13,831 bases of DNA from a bacterium. Its GTDB lineage: Bacteria > Patescibacteriota > Minisyncoccia > Minisyncoccales > PWPS01. The notes beneath the pieces are model-generated. The model saw nothing but the letters and a program-made list of their open reading frames with translations. It did no database searches and was not told the origin of the DNA. Every line of letters begins with the position of its first letter. Within the stretch, counting starts at the first letter, position 1. This document shows, in pieces, positions 1 through 7,757 of the stretch. Made by a program: the position numbers and the translations under genes. Location: contig JAGYLR010000013.1 in the NCBI GenBank assembly GCA_018400895.1, positions 1-13,831 on the forward strand, written 5' to 3'.

Positions 1-782
1 TGCTCTTTTGTAAGCTTGTTGTTTATATCTTCTGCGGTTTTATGTAATTTTAAATCAACGCCAAGAGAATCAGCAAGCTGAATAAGCGCTCTAATATCTT
101 TTATTAAGCACTTTCCACCATACCCTCTAAATTCATTATGCCAAACATTCAAATGATCTTCTGTGCCAATAAATTTGCTTTTTGCGGAAATTTCCATAAC
201 ATTTTCATAATTTATCCCCATTTTCTGGCAAATATCATACATCTGATTAGCAAAAATAACCTTTACTGCATTAAAAGTATTATTAAAGTATTTTACCATT
301 TCTGCCTCTGTTGCGGGCATTATCTTTTTGTGAGAAGCATCTGGCAAAATATCTAAAATATCTTGTGCTATATCTTTGCTTTTTTCTGTATATCCAATAA
401 TTTGCCTATCCGGGTTTTTCATATCTTCAATTGCTGTTGCCTCTGACAAAAACTCTGGATTAAATAAAAATTTGTGGTGTGGAAACTTCTCTTGAAGTTT
501 TTCTGTTGTTCCCGGAAGAACAGTAGATTTTATAATTAAAATTTTTCCCTCGCCATTTAAATATGAACATGCTTCTTCTACATAACTTAGGTCAAATCCC
601 TTGTTTTCTAAATACGGAGTAGGGACACAAATAAAAACAACATCTGCTTTGTTTACTTCTTCTCTTGATCCTAAGTTTTTGTGTGGGTCATAAAGCAAGG
701 TTTCTACTCCAGTAGAATTAAAATATTCTCTTACAGCTCCTCCCACCATACCCACTCCACATATTCCTATTTTATACTTCAT
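1..782 (-). CDS. UDP-glucose/GDP-mannose dehydrogenase family protein (second copy, C-terminus cut by window edge)
   Basis: This is an NAD-dependent sugar-nucleotide dehydrogenase, expected to oxidise C6 of an NDP-sugar in the cytoplasm to give a uronic acid for glycan synthesis. The reading frame starts with ATG at 782 and stays open for 260 codons to the window edge, so the C-terminal part is missing. The N-terminus MKYKIGICGVGMVGG is a Rossmann nucleotide-binding loop (GxGxxG, residues 9-14). The central domain shows KSTVLPGT (85-92), FNPEFLSE (107-114), a Lys164/Asn168 pair in EMVKYFNNTFNA, and the catalytic Cys225 in YGGKCLIKD, which replaces the usual GGSCFPKD. It diverges strongly from the other dehydrogenase at 4642-5928, so it may use a different sugar. 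Its first 29 bases are duplicated at 1918-1946, next to the epimerase stop. The family is secure; the substrate is unknown. Confidence 0.9.
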   Translation of the reverse strand, partial: MKYKIGICGVGMVGGAVREYFNSTGVETLLYDPHKNLGSREEVNKADVVFICVPTPYLENKGFDLSYVEEACSYLNGEGKILIIKSTVLPGTTEKLQEKFPHHKFLFNPEFLSEATAIEDMKNPDRQIIGYTEKSKDIAQDILDILPDASHKKIMPATEAEMVKYFNNTFNAVKVIFANQMYDICQKMGINYENVMEISAKSKFIGTEDHLNVWHNEFRGYGGKCLIKDIRALIQLADSLGVDLKLHKTAEDINNKLTKE

Positions 783-783
783 A
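754..783. repeat. 30-bp direct repeat, copy A (5' end of second dehydrogenase)
   Basis: These 30 bases match 1918-1947 exactly. They hold the start codon and the first nine to ten codons of the dehydrogenase gene (minus strand, ATGAAGTATAAAATAGG...). Similarity continues weakly for about ten more bases into the gene, with mismatches at three positions. The repeats flank the Fic gene and its leader. Confidence 0.95.
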
Positions 784-793
784 ACATCTTGAA

Positions 794-1846
794 TTATTTT
801 ACAGCGTAATTTTTGGCAGCAAACTTATACTGCTCAATAAATATTTTTTTGAAAGGAATAATTGAATTTATTTCATAAAAAGTAAGAACCGCCTCTTTAT
901 ACTCTTTTTCATCAACACTGCGGTAAGAAATAGGAGCATAACCCTCTGCCATAAGCAAAGCATCTGCCATAATTCTTCCCATACGCTTATTGCCATCTTC
1001 AAATGGTTGGATATAGCTAATTCCAAGAAGCATTATCATTGCTTTTGCATAAGGGTTTTTAAGACGATTTAATGCTTCAATAAGGTTGTCAAGCGCTTCT
1101 TTTATCTGATAGATATTGTCAAGCGGACGGTAAAGAGAGCCAGAAATCCCCACAGGGCTTTTTCTTATTCCAAGCTCCACATTTAAGTCTTTTACCAACA
1201 GTTTATGAACTTCTTCTAATCTTTCTCTTGTTACTCTCTTAAAAATCTTCTTATTTTCGTAAACCATTTGGAAGGCCTCTTTATGGTTCAATATCATTTG
1301 TGTTTCTTCTTTTGTTTTACCCTCTGCTTTTTGGCCATCCAGAATAAGCTTTTCCGTATCAAGAAGAGTATAAGTATTGCCCTCTATCTTTGATGATTTC
1401 CAAGAAAGTTCAATTATAAGACGCTCAAGCTCCTTTTTTTTAATCGCCTCAGACAAGTTTTTTGTTTTTTCTTTGTATTGTAAGGTAAGACCATTTAATC
1501 CTTCCAGCTCCTCTTTGGTAAAAACTTCCTGAGGAAAAGAAGAAAAAAGATCAAAATTGTAACCCTCTAATCCATATCTTTTATCCGGCTCAATAGAAAT
1601 ATATTGAGAAGCATCAATATCAAAGAAAATTCTTCCTAAAACACTCAACTTGTACTTTGTAGATCTTCCGGAACCAACAACCACAAAAAGCTCATTATTT
1701 GTCATACTTGAAAGAACTCTCTTTGTTGTTACAAGCGAAAGATCTTCTTCTTTCTTCAGTTCTTTATAAATATCAGAAGAGCGCGCAGGCTCATTTTTGA
1801 GCAGTATAGAAATAATGCTTTGTTCTCTTTTGCTTAATTTAATCAT
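794..1846 (-). CDS. Fic-domain protein with N-terminal winged helix; catalytic His replaced by Gln
   Basis: Fic proteins usually transfer AMP or another phosphate-containing group to target proteins. Residues 1-75 look like a winged helix-turn-helix and the Fic fold occupies roughly 120-350. The Fic motif is at 280-291, QPFEDGNKRMGR, against the canonical HPFxxGNGRxxR. Gln280 (codon CAA, one base from His) sits where the catalytic His belongs, and Lys287 replaces the second Gly, as in Doc-type motifs. SSKIEGN (151-157) matches the (S/T)xxxE(G/N) inhibitory-helix motif of class II Fic proteins. The ATG at 1846 has no visible ribosome-binding site; two identical 14-bp repeats lie just upstream and could be sites for its own winged helix. 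The gene sits between the epimerase and a dehydrogenase, flanked by a 30-bp duplication, which suggests an insertion into the sugar operon. Activity could be lost or altered; a mainly regulatory role is possible. Confidence 0.88.
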   Translation of the reverse strand: MIKLSKREQSIISILLKNEPARSSDIYKELKKEEDLSLVTTKRVLSSMTNNELFVVVGSGRSTKYKLSVLGRIFFDIDASQYISIEPDKRYGLEGYNFDLFSSFPQEVFTKEELEGLNGLTLQYKEKTKNLSEAIKKKELERLIIELSWKSSKIEGNTYTLLDTEKLILDGQKAEGKTKEETQMILNHKEAFQMVYENKKIFKRVTRERLEEVHKLLVKDLNVELGIRKSPVGISGSLYRPLDNIYQIKEALDNLIEALNRLKNPYAKAMIMLLGISYIQPFEDGNKRMGRIMADALLMAEGYAPISYRSVDEKEYKEAVLTFYEINSIIPFKKIFIEQYKFAAKNYAVK

Positions 1847-1856
1847 TTTGTAGCAA

Positions 1857-1908
1857 AAATAATCGTATCATTTTAGGTGTTTAATCGTATCATTTTGAAA
1901 CGATTATT
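1857..1908. promoter_or_regulatory. Operator-like repeats upstream of the Fic gene
   Basis: Two identical copies of AATCGTATCATTTT lie at 1861-1874 and 1883-1896, 22 bp apart, about two helical turns, so both face the same side of the DNA. An inverted element flanks them: AATAATCGT at the left end and ACGATTATT at 1900-1908. On the minus strand the repeat reads AAAATGATACGATT, and the Fic start region CAAAATGATTAAA echoes its first half. The array lies within 65 bases of the Fic start, and the Fic protein has an N-terminal winged helix, so autoregulation is a reasonable inference. No clear promoter could be separated from the repeats. Confidence 0.55.
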
Positions 1909-1946
1909 GCAATTCCTACTCCACATATTCCTATTTTATACTTCAT
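1890..1946 (-). pseudogene. Truncated 5' remnant of the second dehydrogenase gene (18 codons)
   Basis: The start ATG at 1946 overlaps the epimerase stop as ATGA and reads MKYKIGICGVGIAIIVSK before a TGA at 1890-1892. The first eleven residues equal the N-terminus of the dehydrogenase at 1-782; the rest is read from the Fic leader and its operator-like repeat. The same 4-base overlap joins the flippase and dehydrogenase genes at 4642-4645. The simplest reading is that the dehydrogenase gene originally began here, translationally coupled to the epimerase, and that the Fic cassette separated them. Whether the 18-codon frame is still translated is unknown. Confidence 0.7.
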
Positions 1947-1947
1947 A
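1918..1947. repeat. 30-bp direct repeat, copy B (at the epimerase stop)
   Basis: This is the exact match to 754-783. It covers the last codons of the epimerase in one frame and the start of the truncated dehydrogenase remnant in another. Together with copy A it brackets about 1.13 kb that contains only the Fic gene and its leader. Confidence 0.95.
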
Positions 1948-2854
1948 GTGTTTTGAACCATTTCTTAGTTTTTTCTATTCCTTTTTCAAATTCTGTTTTT
2001 GATGACCAATCAAGCAATCTTTTTGCTTTTTTTGTGTCTGCCATAGTGTGCAAAACATCTCCCTTTCTTACAGGAAGGTATTTTATATCATTACTGATAA
2101 GGCTAGCTAAATAGTTTACTGAGTGTGATTGCTTGCCACCAATATTTATTACTTCTCCTCCTTTAATTTTTTTAGACTTCATTGCCTTTATGTTTGCCTC
2201 TACTACATCATCAACATAACAAAAAGCTCTGGTTTGTTTTCCGTCTCCATAAATTGTTAGAGGTTTGTTTTCTTTTGAAAAGCGCAAGAACTTTCCCAAC
2301 ACTAAACTGTAATCAGAATTAAAATCTATTCTTGGCCCATAAACATTAAAGTATCTCAAACAAACTACCGGAAGCTCATAAAGATTGGAAAATAATCTAG
2401 CAAGTTCTTCTCCTTGTAATTTTTGCATACCATACGGACTAACAGGAAGAGATGGCATTGTTTCTACTAAAGGAAGTTTCTTCTGATCTCCGTAAACAGA
2501 AGATGATGATGCAAAAACTATTCTTTTTACTCCGTTATCATAAGCAGTTTTAAATACATTAGCAGTTCCCAATACATTTACCTTTGTTGTTTTAACCGGT
2601 TCTTTTACAGAGTAAGGAACTCTTGGAATAGCTGCTAAATGAAAAACATAATCAAACTTTTCTTTTTTGAATATATCTGAAATTTTACTGCTACATATAT
2701 CTACTTTATAAAACTTAGCATTTTTGTTTATATGTTCTTTTTTGCCACCGGATAAATTATCAATAACAACAACTTTGTGTTTGTCTTTTATTAATTTATC
2801 TACAAGATGACTACCTATAAACCCTGCACCACCACTAACCAATATTTTTGACAT
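1943..2854 (-). CDS. NAD-dependent NDP-sugar epimerase/dehydratase (extended SDR)
   Basis: This is a cytoplasmic sugar-nucleotide enzyme of the extended short-chain dehydrogenase family (GalE/WbpP/UDP-glucuronate decarboxylase group), 303 residues, which is normal for the family. The N-terminus has the GGAGFIG dinucleotide loop (8-14) and the acidic VIDNLSG after the second strand (30-36). The active site is ASSSSVYG (115-122) with Tyr141 and Lys145 in SPYGMQK. RYFNVYGPR (167-175) and the C-terminal PVRKGDVLHTMADTKKA (261-277) are typical of 4-epimerases and of UDP-xylose-type enzymes, so the exact reaction is open. The gene follows the flippase after 18 bp without a clear Shine-Dalgarno. With the UDP-glucose dehydrogenase upstream, a UDP-glucuronate 4-epimerase or decarboxylase role is attractive but inferred. 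Its stop overlaps the duplicated dehydrogenase start as ATGA. Confidence 0.9.
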   Translation of the reverse strand: MSKILVSGGAGFIGSHLVDKLIKDKHKVVVIDNLSGGKKEHINKNAKFYKVDICSSKISDIFKKEKFDYVFHLAAIPRVPYSVKEPVKTTKVNVLGTANVFKTAYDNGVKRIVFASSSSVYGDQKKLPLVETMPSLPVSPYGMQKLQGEELARLFSNLYELPVVCLRYFNVYGPRIDFNSDYSLVLGKFLRFSKENKPLTIYGDGKQTRAFCYVDDVVEANIKAMKSKKIKGGEVINIGGKQSHSVNYLASLISNDIKYLPVRKGDVLHTMADTKKAKRLLDWSSKTEFEKGIEKTKKWFKTL

Positions 2855-2872
2855 ATTATTTTTAAATTATAT

Positions 2873-4645
2873 TTACTGTGCCATTTGTTTAAAATCACCG
2901 TTCTGTTCTAACAGTTGGTCATACTTTCCTTCTCCTATAATCTCTCCTTTTTTTATAACATAAAGTTTATCACAGTTTTTTACAGTAGTTAATCGGTGAG
3001 CAATAATAATAAGGGTTCTGTCTTTTTTAAGCCGTTCTATTGCCTGTATAACAAACCTTTCTGTAATGTTATCAAGTGATGATGTTGCCTCATCCATTAC
3101 TAAAATTTCCGGATTATTGTATATTGCTCTTGCTATTCCAATTCTCTGTCTCTGCCCTCCAGACAATCTTACTCCCCTTTCTCCAATAAAAGTATTTAGT
3201 TTTTCAGGTAAGCGAGAAACAAACTCATCTAACTGAGCTACTTTTGCTGCATTTTTTATTTTTTCTTCTTCAATATTCTCTTCAGGAATGCCAAAAGCAA
3301 TATTGTTTCTTATTGTATCATCAGAAAGGTATATGTGTTGAGGAATATACCCTATCTTGTTCTGCCACCCTCTTAGATTATTGTGAATACTCTTTCCATC
3401 AACCAACACTTCTCCTTTGTCTGGAGTAAAAAGACCTAAAATAATATCAATAATAGTTGTTTTTCCTGAACCGGTTGCCCCTACAACCCCTACAGCACTT
3501 CCTTTGTTAATGGTCATAGAAACATTATTAACTACTTGTTCTAATGTTTGCGGGTAGCAATAACTTACGTTTTTAACTCTAATCTTGTCTTTAAATTCAA
3601 AATCTTCTACTACACCACTATCTTTCTGTTTAAAATTAATAATGTCTTCGTATATCGGATCTATTGAGTAAGCGTGATACTTTAAAGAATTAATTTGACT
3701 AATAATAATATTCATAGACGGCAGTAAGCGCTGAATAGCTAAAGCAAATAAAGCAAGTAACCCCACAAGCGCAGATATTGATCTTCCCTCCCAAAGCAAA
3801 ACTATGGCAATAACCAGCATTCCGGAAATTGCAATTGTTTCCATTATTGGGCGAACACTCTCTTTTATTGCAGTTCTAAATATATTTGCCCTTGTTAAAG
3901 TATCTGCCTTTTCATAAAAACGGTTGGTAAACCAATTTTGTCTTCCGGTTAAAATAACATCTTTTAATCCTCCCATTCCTTCGTTAACTGTTTTTATTAA
4001 ATCTGACCTTGCATTAAGCGCTGCTTTTCCGTGATGAGTAATTTTTTTTCTGGAAAACTTTAGAAATATAAAACTAATTCCACCAAGCAAAACTAAGGTT
4101 ACTAAAGTTACTACCGGTTCAACAATTAAAAGAAGGGTAACAATTCCAATAACCATTACTCCTTCTGTAACAACCTGTAATATTGGTAACATTACAGCAT
4201 TAGTGAGATGTTGAACTTCTGTTGATACATTTCTTATAAGATCTGCACTATTACGCCTTAAGTGAAAAGCGTAAGGAGTGTTCATATATATATTAAAAAG
4301 ACGTGTTGATATTGACCTATAACGGTGAAATACAAATCTTGCTTTTGCATACTTGTAACAAACTATGTAAATGTTCTTTAAAATAAAAACTATTATCAAA
4401 AACGCTGAGCCATAAAGAAGAATATCTCTTGGCGTTTTAATACTAAAAAACTCCAATAAAGGAGAAAGCCACTCAATATCAAGTAAAATATCGGCATTAG
4501 CAACAACAGAAACAAATCCAGCAACAAGGCCAATACTAATCGCTTCAAGAAGGCCACCTATAATCATCAATACAAAAAGCACACCAAGCTTAAACTTATC
4601 TTTTGGTGGCAGTATCTCTTTTATTTTTTTTAAAAGCTCAATCAT
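2873..4645 (-). CDS. ABC exporter, PglK/MsbA-like lipid-linked glycan flippase
   Basis: This is a fused half-transporter of 590 residues, the usual size, expected to act as a homodimer in the cytoplasmic membrane. Hydrophobic segments near 17-50, 75-97, 148-175, 177-197, 268-285 and 289-310 fit a six-helix exporter domain. The nucleotide-binding domain follows from about 355: Walker A GATGSGKTT (389-397), Q-loop Gln436 in IPQHIYLSD, signature LSGGQRQR (494-501), Walker B ILVMDEATSSLD (514-525) and H-loop His550, all intact. The start overlaps the end of the UDP-glucose dehydrogenase by 4 bases (ATGA), indicating translational coupling, and the epimerase follows. That context favours flipping of an undecaprenyl- or lipid-linked oligosaccharide over drug export. 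The transported molecule cannot be read from the sequence. Confidence 0.9.
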   Translation of the reverse strand: MIELLKKIKEILPPKDKFKLGVLFVLMIIGGLLEAISIGLVAGFVSVVANADILLDIEWLSPLLEFFSIKTPRDILLYGSAFLIIVFILKNIYIVCYKYAKARFVFHRYRSISTRLFNIYMNTPYAFHLRRNSADLIRNVSTEVQHLTNAVMLPILQVVTEGVMVIGIVTLLLIVEPVVTLVTLVLLGGISFIFLKFSRKKITHHGKAALNARSDLIKTVNEGMGGLKDVILTGRQNWFTNRFYEKADTLTRANIFRTAIKESVRPIMETIAISGMLVIAIVLLWEGRSISALVGLLALFALAIQRLLPSMNIIISQINSLKYHAYSIDPIYEDIINFKQKDSGVVEDFEFKDKIRVKNVSYCYPQTLEQVVNNVSMTINKGSAVGVVGATGSGKTTIIDIILGLFTPDKGEVLVDGKSIHNNLRGWQNKIGYIPQHIYLSDDTIRNNIAFGIPEENIEEEKIKNAAKVAQLDEFVSRLPEKLNTFIGERGVRLSGGQRQRIGIARAIYNNPEILVMDEATSSLDNITERFVIQAIERLKKDRTLIIIAHRLTTVKNCDKLYVIKKGEIIGEGKYDQLLEQNGDFKQMAQ

Positions 4646-5928
4646 CTTCCTGTTCCTTTATAAGTAAAACCTAAATTTTTTGCTATTTCTGAATCAATAT
4701 GGTTTCTTCCATCAATTATATTGTGCTTTCTCATCTTTTGTTTAACTTGTTTTAAATCTATTTCAGAAAACTCTGGCCAATCGGTAAGAAGTGCTAAAAC
4801 ATCAGCTTCTTCTACTGCTTCTAATGCACTATTACAAAAACAAACACTACCGGGTAGTTCTTTTTTGGCATTATTAAGCGCAATAGGGTCATATGCTTTA
4901 ACTTTTATTCCCTCTCTACATAATTCATTTACAATAAATATTGCCGGAGATTTACGTACATCATCTGTATTTGCCTTGAAAGACAACCCCCAAACACTTA
5001 CTATGTCTCCTTTCACTTTAAGTAAAACACTTTTTATCTTTTCTACAAATCTCTCTTGTTGTCTTCTGTTTACATCTGACACTGCTCTTAATAGAGAAAA
5101 GTTGTGATTATAACTATTAGAGATTGATAATAACCCTTCTACATCTTTTGGAAAACACGAACCCCCATAACCTATTCCTGCTGATAAAAACTTGGGACCA
5201 ATACGCTTATCCATTCCCACCCCCTCTGCAACTTTTATCACATCTCCATCAACCTTTTCACAGATATTAGCTATCTCGTTTATGAACGATATCTTTGTTG
5301 CTAAAAAGGCATTTGCGGTGTACTTTATTAATTCAGCGCTCTTTATATCGGTAACAAGCTTTTTACTTTTAACTGAAGAGTATATATCAAGCATTATTTC
5401 TTCCGCTTTTTTATCACTTACTCCTATAACCACTCTGTCTGGCTCTAAAAAGTCACTTATTGCTGACCCTTCACGTAAAAACTCAGGATTAGAAGCCACA
5501 GAAAATTTTCCTTTGTAATGCTTTTTTATTTCTTCTTTAGTCCACTCTCCTGTTCCTACTGGAACGGTACTCTTATTTACAATAACTTTGTATGAGTTTA
5601 TATTCTCGGCAATCTGTTTTACCGCCTTTCTAAAAAAAGTCATATCTATACTTTCGTCTTTTCCAGAAGGCGTTCCTACGGCAATAAAAAGAACTTCGCT
5701 TTGCTTAACAGCTTTTTCTATATCAGTGGTGTAGCTAATTTTATCTTTATGTTTTTCTAAAATATCATCCACTCCCGGCTCGTATATAGGAACCTCACCT
5801 TTTAAGAGCATATTTATCTTGTCTTCATCTTTATCAACAAAAACAACCTTGTGCCCAAGATAAGAAAGGCAAGCACCAGTGGTAAGTCCTACATATCCTG
5901 TTCCTATTATTGCTATTTTTCTTTGCAT
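4642..5928 (-). CDS. ugd: UDP-glucose 6-dehydrogenase
   Basis: This enzyme makes UDP-glucuronate from UDP-glucose with two NAD+, in the cytoplasm. At 428 residues it has full family length. The Rossmann loop is GTGYVG (9-14), followed by VDKD (31-34). VGTPSG (84-89), NKSTVPVGT (118-126) and SNPEFLREGSA (146-156) line the active site. Lys202 and Asn206 lie in AELIKYTANAF, and the catalytic Cys258 is in GYGGSCFPKD. The C-terminal UDP-binding domain includes VWGLSFKANTDDVRKSPA. Each hallmark is present, so it should be active. It starts 1 base after the methyltransferase stop and overlaps the flippase start by 4 bases. A second, divergent paralogue lies at the left window edge. GDP-mannose or UDP-HexNAc substrates cannot be fully excluded. 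Confidence 0.93.
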   Translation of the reverse strand: MQRKIAIIGTGYVGLTTGACLSYLGHKVVFVDKDEDKINMLLKGEVPIYEPGVDDILEKHKDKISYTTDIEKAVKQSEVLFIAVGTPSGKDESIDMTFFRKAVKQIAENINSYKVIVNKSTVPVGTGEWTKEEIKKHYKGKFSVASNPEFLREGSAISDFLEPDRVVIGVSDKKAEEIMLDIYSSVKSKKLVTDIKSAELIKYTANAFLATKISFINEIANICEKVDGDVIKVAEGVGMDKRIGPKFLSAGIGYGGSCFPKDVEGLLSISNSYNHNFSLLRAVSDVNRRQQERFVEKIKSVLLKVKGDIVSVWGLSFKANTDDVRKSPAIFIVNELCREGIKVKAYDPIALNNAKKELPGSVCFCNSALEAVEEADVLALLTDWPEFSEIDLKQVKQKMRKHNIIDGRNHIDSEIAKNLGFTYKGTGR

Positions 5929-5929
5929 A

Positions 5930-6427
5930 TTATTTCTTATAAAGATAGTAACTCTGCTCCCCTGCTTCTCTTATTAACTTTACTGGAGATAGCTCATCAA
6001 CCTCACTCCCACAAACAAGTAGCTCTGCACCTTGTTTCATTTTTGGCAATATTTCTTTTTTTGCTCTTTCTTGAAAAAGTGGAGTAAGAAACACATAAAC
6101 AACATCTGCTTTTGATAAATCTGTTTTTCTAAAGTTTCCGTATCTTATATCCACTCCTTCTATATACAATGACTTTATCTTAGAAAAAAAATAGAGAAGT
6201 GGAGATATTTCTACTCCCACTCCTCTTACTCCGTAATTTTTATTTAAATAAAAAAGAAGACTACCTGTACCACTACCAAGATCATAAACTACTTTTTCTT
6301 TTTTTGCTTCAATAATATCAGCAATCTTTTTAAAATCTTTTTTGGATGTAGGTAAAAAAGGTGCATCAAAAAGCCCTCCTAAAAGTAGTAAAAAAAGTAA
6401 AAACAATACTATTTGTAAAACAGTCAT
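5930..6427 (-). CDS. Membrane-anchored class I SAM methyltransferase, FAM173-like
   Basis: This 165-residue protein has one N-terminal hydrophobic helix (about 3-20), then DAPFLPTSKKDFKKI and a short methyltransferase domain. SAM-binding motif I is VYDLGSGTG (47-55), followed by the acidic GVEISP (71-76) at the end of the second strand. The layout of a membrane segment, a [PF][FV]xPT segment and a YDLGSG motif resembles the FAM173/ATPSC-KMT lysine methyltransferase family, which in mitochondria modifies an ATP synthase subunit. That bacterial members share this substrate is not shown. The gene sits between the PIF1-like helicase (11-bp gap) and the UDP-glucose dehydrogenase (1-bp gap), so it is cotranscribed with sugar genes although no glycan role is evident. 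The domain is compact, and a degenerate C-terminus is possible. Confidence 0.78.
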   Translation of the reverse strand: MTVLQIVLFLLFLLLLGGLFDAPFLPTSKKDFKKIADIIEAKKEKVVYDLGSGTGSLLFYLNKNYGVRGVGVEISPLLYFFSKIKSLYIEGVDIRYGNFRKTDLSKADVVYVFLTPLFQERAKKEILPKMKQGAELLVCGSEVDELSPVKLIREAGEQSYYLYKK

Positions 6428-6438
6428 ATTATCAGGGA

Positions 6439-7746
6439 TTATAACACAAAATCACTTTTGCAAGAAGCAGAAAAACTGTCTCTATATCTTTTTTCCTCTT
6501 TTTCTGATAAACGATAAAGACGTTCAACAGCTGTATCAGAGTGTTTTCTAAAAAACTGATCTGCTTTAATAACTCTTTCATCTACCCTAAGAGCTGTATT
6601 GTTAAAAGAGGTAAGAAAAAGCCCTTTTAAGGAACGAACTCGTGAAAGAGCAACATATCCTTGCCCTGTAACAAAAGACTTGCCTAAATCCATTTCTGCC
6701 TCATCTAATGTCATCCCTTGACTCTTGTGTACAGTTATACCCCACGCTAAGCGTAAAGGAACTTGAACAACCTCAGCTAAAACGTTTCCATCATCTTCTC
6801 TTTTAAAGCTTTGCCGGTTAGCATCAACAACTCTTCCAGAACGCAACTTTACTTGAGGCACTCCTGTTCTAAAACCAGCAACTGTTCCTCTTGTTCCATT
6901 AACGTACCTGTGTTTTATATCATTTTTAACAAACATTACTTCCGCGCCTTCTTTTAAAACTAGCTCTTCTGGAACAAGACAAGATTTTACAAGAGATTCT
7001 AAATACCCCTTACCACCTCTTTTTGTCATAAAAAAAGATCTCCCCTTCCCTGGAAGTTGATTTAGTTTTTCTTCATTTAAAGCATCAACATCAATATTGT
7101 GTGTAAAAAGACGAGTTATCTCAGAAGATGCTGATTTACCTATCTTTGAGTTAAGTATGTCTTTCTCTTTATTACCAACCTTACCCTGTCTTATACTCAT
7201 TAATAACTGTGATAACTTGGCATCTCTCTGGCGGTATTGAGAAGTAAGATAACAAGAAACGGGATTAAGCTTCTTCCAAGAAGAAGATTGAAAAGCGTAA
7301 TGAATATCTTCCACTGGTGGAAGTTGAAAAAAATCACCAGAAAATATAATTTGTAACCCACCAAAAGGAATATTTCTACGTTTCATTGTTCTGCACACTA
7401 AATCAAGCATATCTAAAAACTCGGCAGAAAGCATTGATATCTCATCAACAACCAAAATATTTGTTTTGTAAAATCTTTTCCACAGGTTCCTGTCTTGTTC
7501 CATTTTGTCTAGTGTTTTCTCTCCTACCTGTTTTTTTATTCCTATTCCAGAAAAAGAGTGAACTGTTGTTCCTCCAAGATGAGTTGCTGCAATACCAGTA
7601 GAAGCAGTTACAGCACAACCAAGACCCTTTTTACGGGCCCATTTTGTAAAACTATTTAGAAGATGAGTTTTCCCTGCCCCCGGCTCTCCGGCAACATAGG
7701 CACTGTGACCCATCTTTAGCACACGCAAAGCGTCTTCTTGTTTCAT
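6439..7746 (-). CDS. PIF1-family DNA helicase (SF1B)
   Basis: This is an ATP-dependent 5'-3' DNA helicase of the PIF1/RecD2 type, cytoplasmic. At 435 residues it is a compact core without extra domains. Walker A is GEPGAGKTH (20-28) and motif Ia is TASTGIAATHLGGTTVHSF (48-66). Walker B is ILVVDEISM (97-105), motif III FSGDFFQLPPV (135-145) and motif IV LTSQYRQR (167-174). The C-terminal motifs are GITVHKSQGMTLDEA (336-350) and GQGYVALSRVRSLKGL (361-376). All are intact, so it should be active. It follows the serpin stop by 11 bp and precedes the methyltransferase by 11 bp. Such short PIF1 proteins are frequent in candidate-phylum genomes. Why it sits between a serpin and sugar genes is unclear; it may just reflect compact packing. 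Confidence 0.93.
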   Translation of the reverse strand: MKQEDALRVLKMGHSAYVAGEPGAGKTHLLNSFTKWARKKGLGCAVTASTGIAATHLGGTTVHSFSGIGIKKQVGEKTLDKMEQDRNLWKRFYKTNILVVDEISMLSAEFLDMLDLVCRTMKRRNIPFGGLQIIFSGDFFQLPPVEDIHYAFQSSSWKKLNPVSCYLTSQYRQRDAKLSQLLMSIRQGKVGNKEKDILNSKIGKSASSEITRLFTHNIDVDALNEEKLNQLPGKGRSFFMTKRGGKGYLESLVKSCLVPEELVLKEGAEVMFVKNDIKHRYVNGTRGTVAGFRTGVPQVKLRSGRVVDANRQSFKREDDGNVLAEVVQVPLRLAWGITVHKSQGMTLDEAEMDLGKSFVTGQGYVALSRVRSLKGLFLTSFNNTALRVDERVIKADQFFRKHSDTAVERLYRLSEKEEKRYRDSFSASCKSDFVL

Positions 7747-7757
7747 TAGTCCAAACC

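Noticed and set aside
138..356. 72-codon plus-strand frame near the left edge
   Set aside because: The minus strand here carries a continuous dehydrogenase with conserved motifs that simply lacks a stop inside the window.
1857..1908. Repeats before the Fic gene as a small CRISPR array
   Set aside because: Only two 14-bp copies with an 8-bp gap, no spacer-length interval and no cas genes; an operator fits better.
754..1947. Fic cassette as an insertion sequence with target-site duplication
   Set aside because: No transposase or terminal inverted repeats were seen, and a 30-bp duplication containing a gene start is longer than usual for an IS; the insertion is kept as a finding without naming an element.
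2855..2872. TATAAT-like sequence in the 18-bp gap before the epimerase as an internal promoter
   Set aside because: No acceptable -35 lies 16-18 bp upstream, and A/T-rich gaps produce such hexamers by chance.
4721..5518. Plus-strand open frames of 108-128 codons opposite the UDP-glucose dehydrogenase
   Set aside because: They lie fully antisense to a gene with complete catalytic motifs, are low in recognisable domains and have no promoter or ribosome-binding site; they are by-products of its codon pattern.
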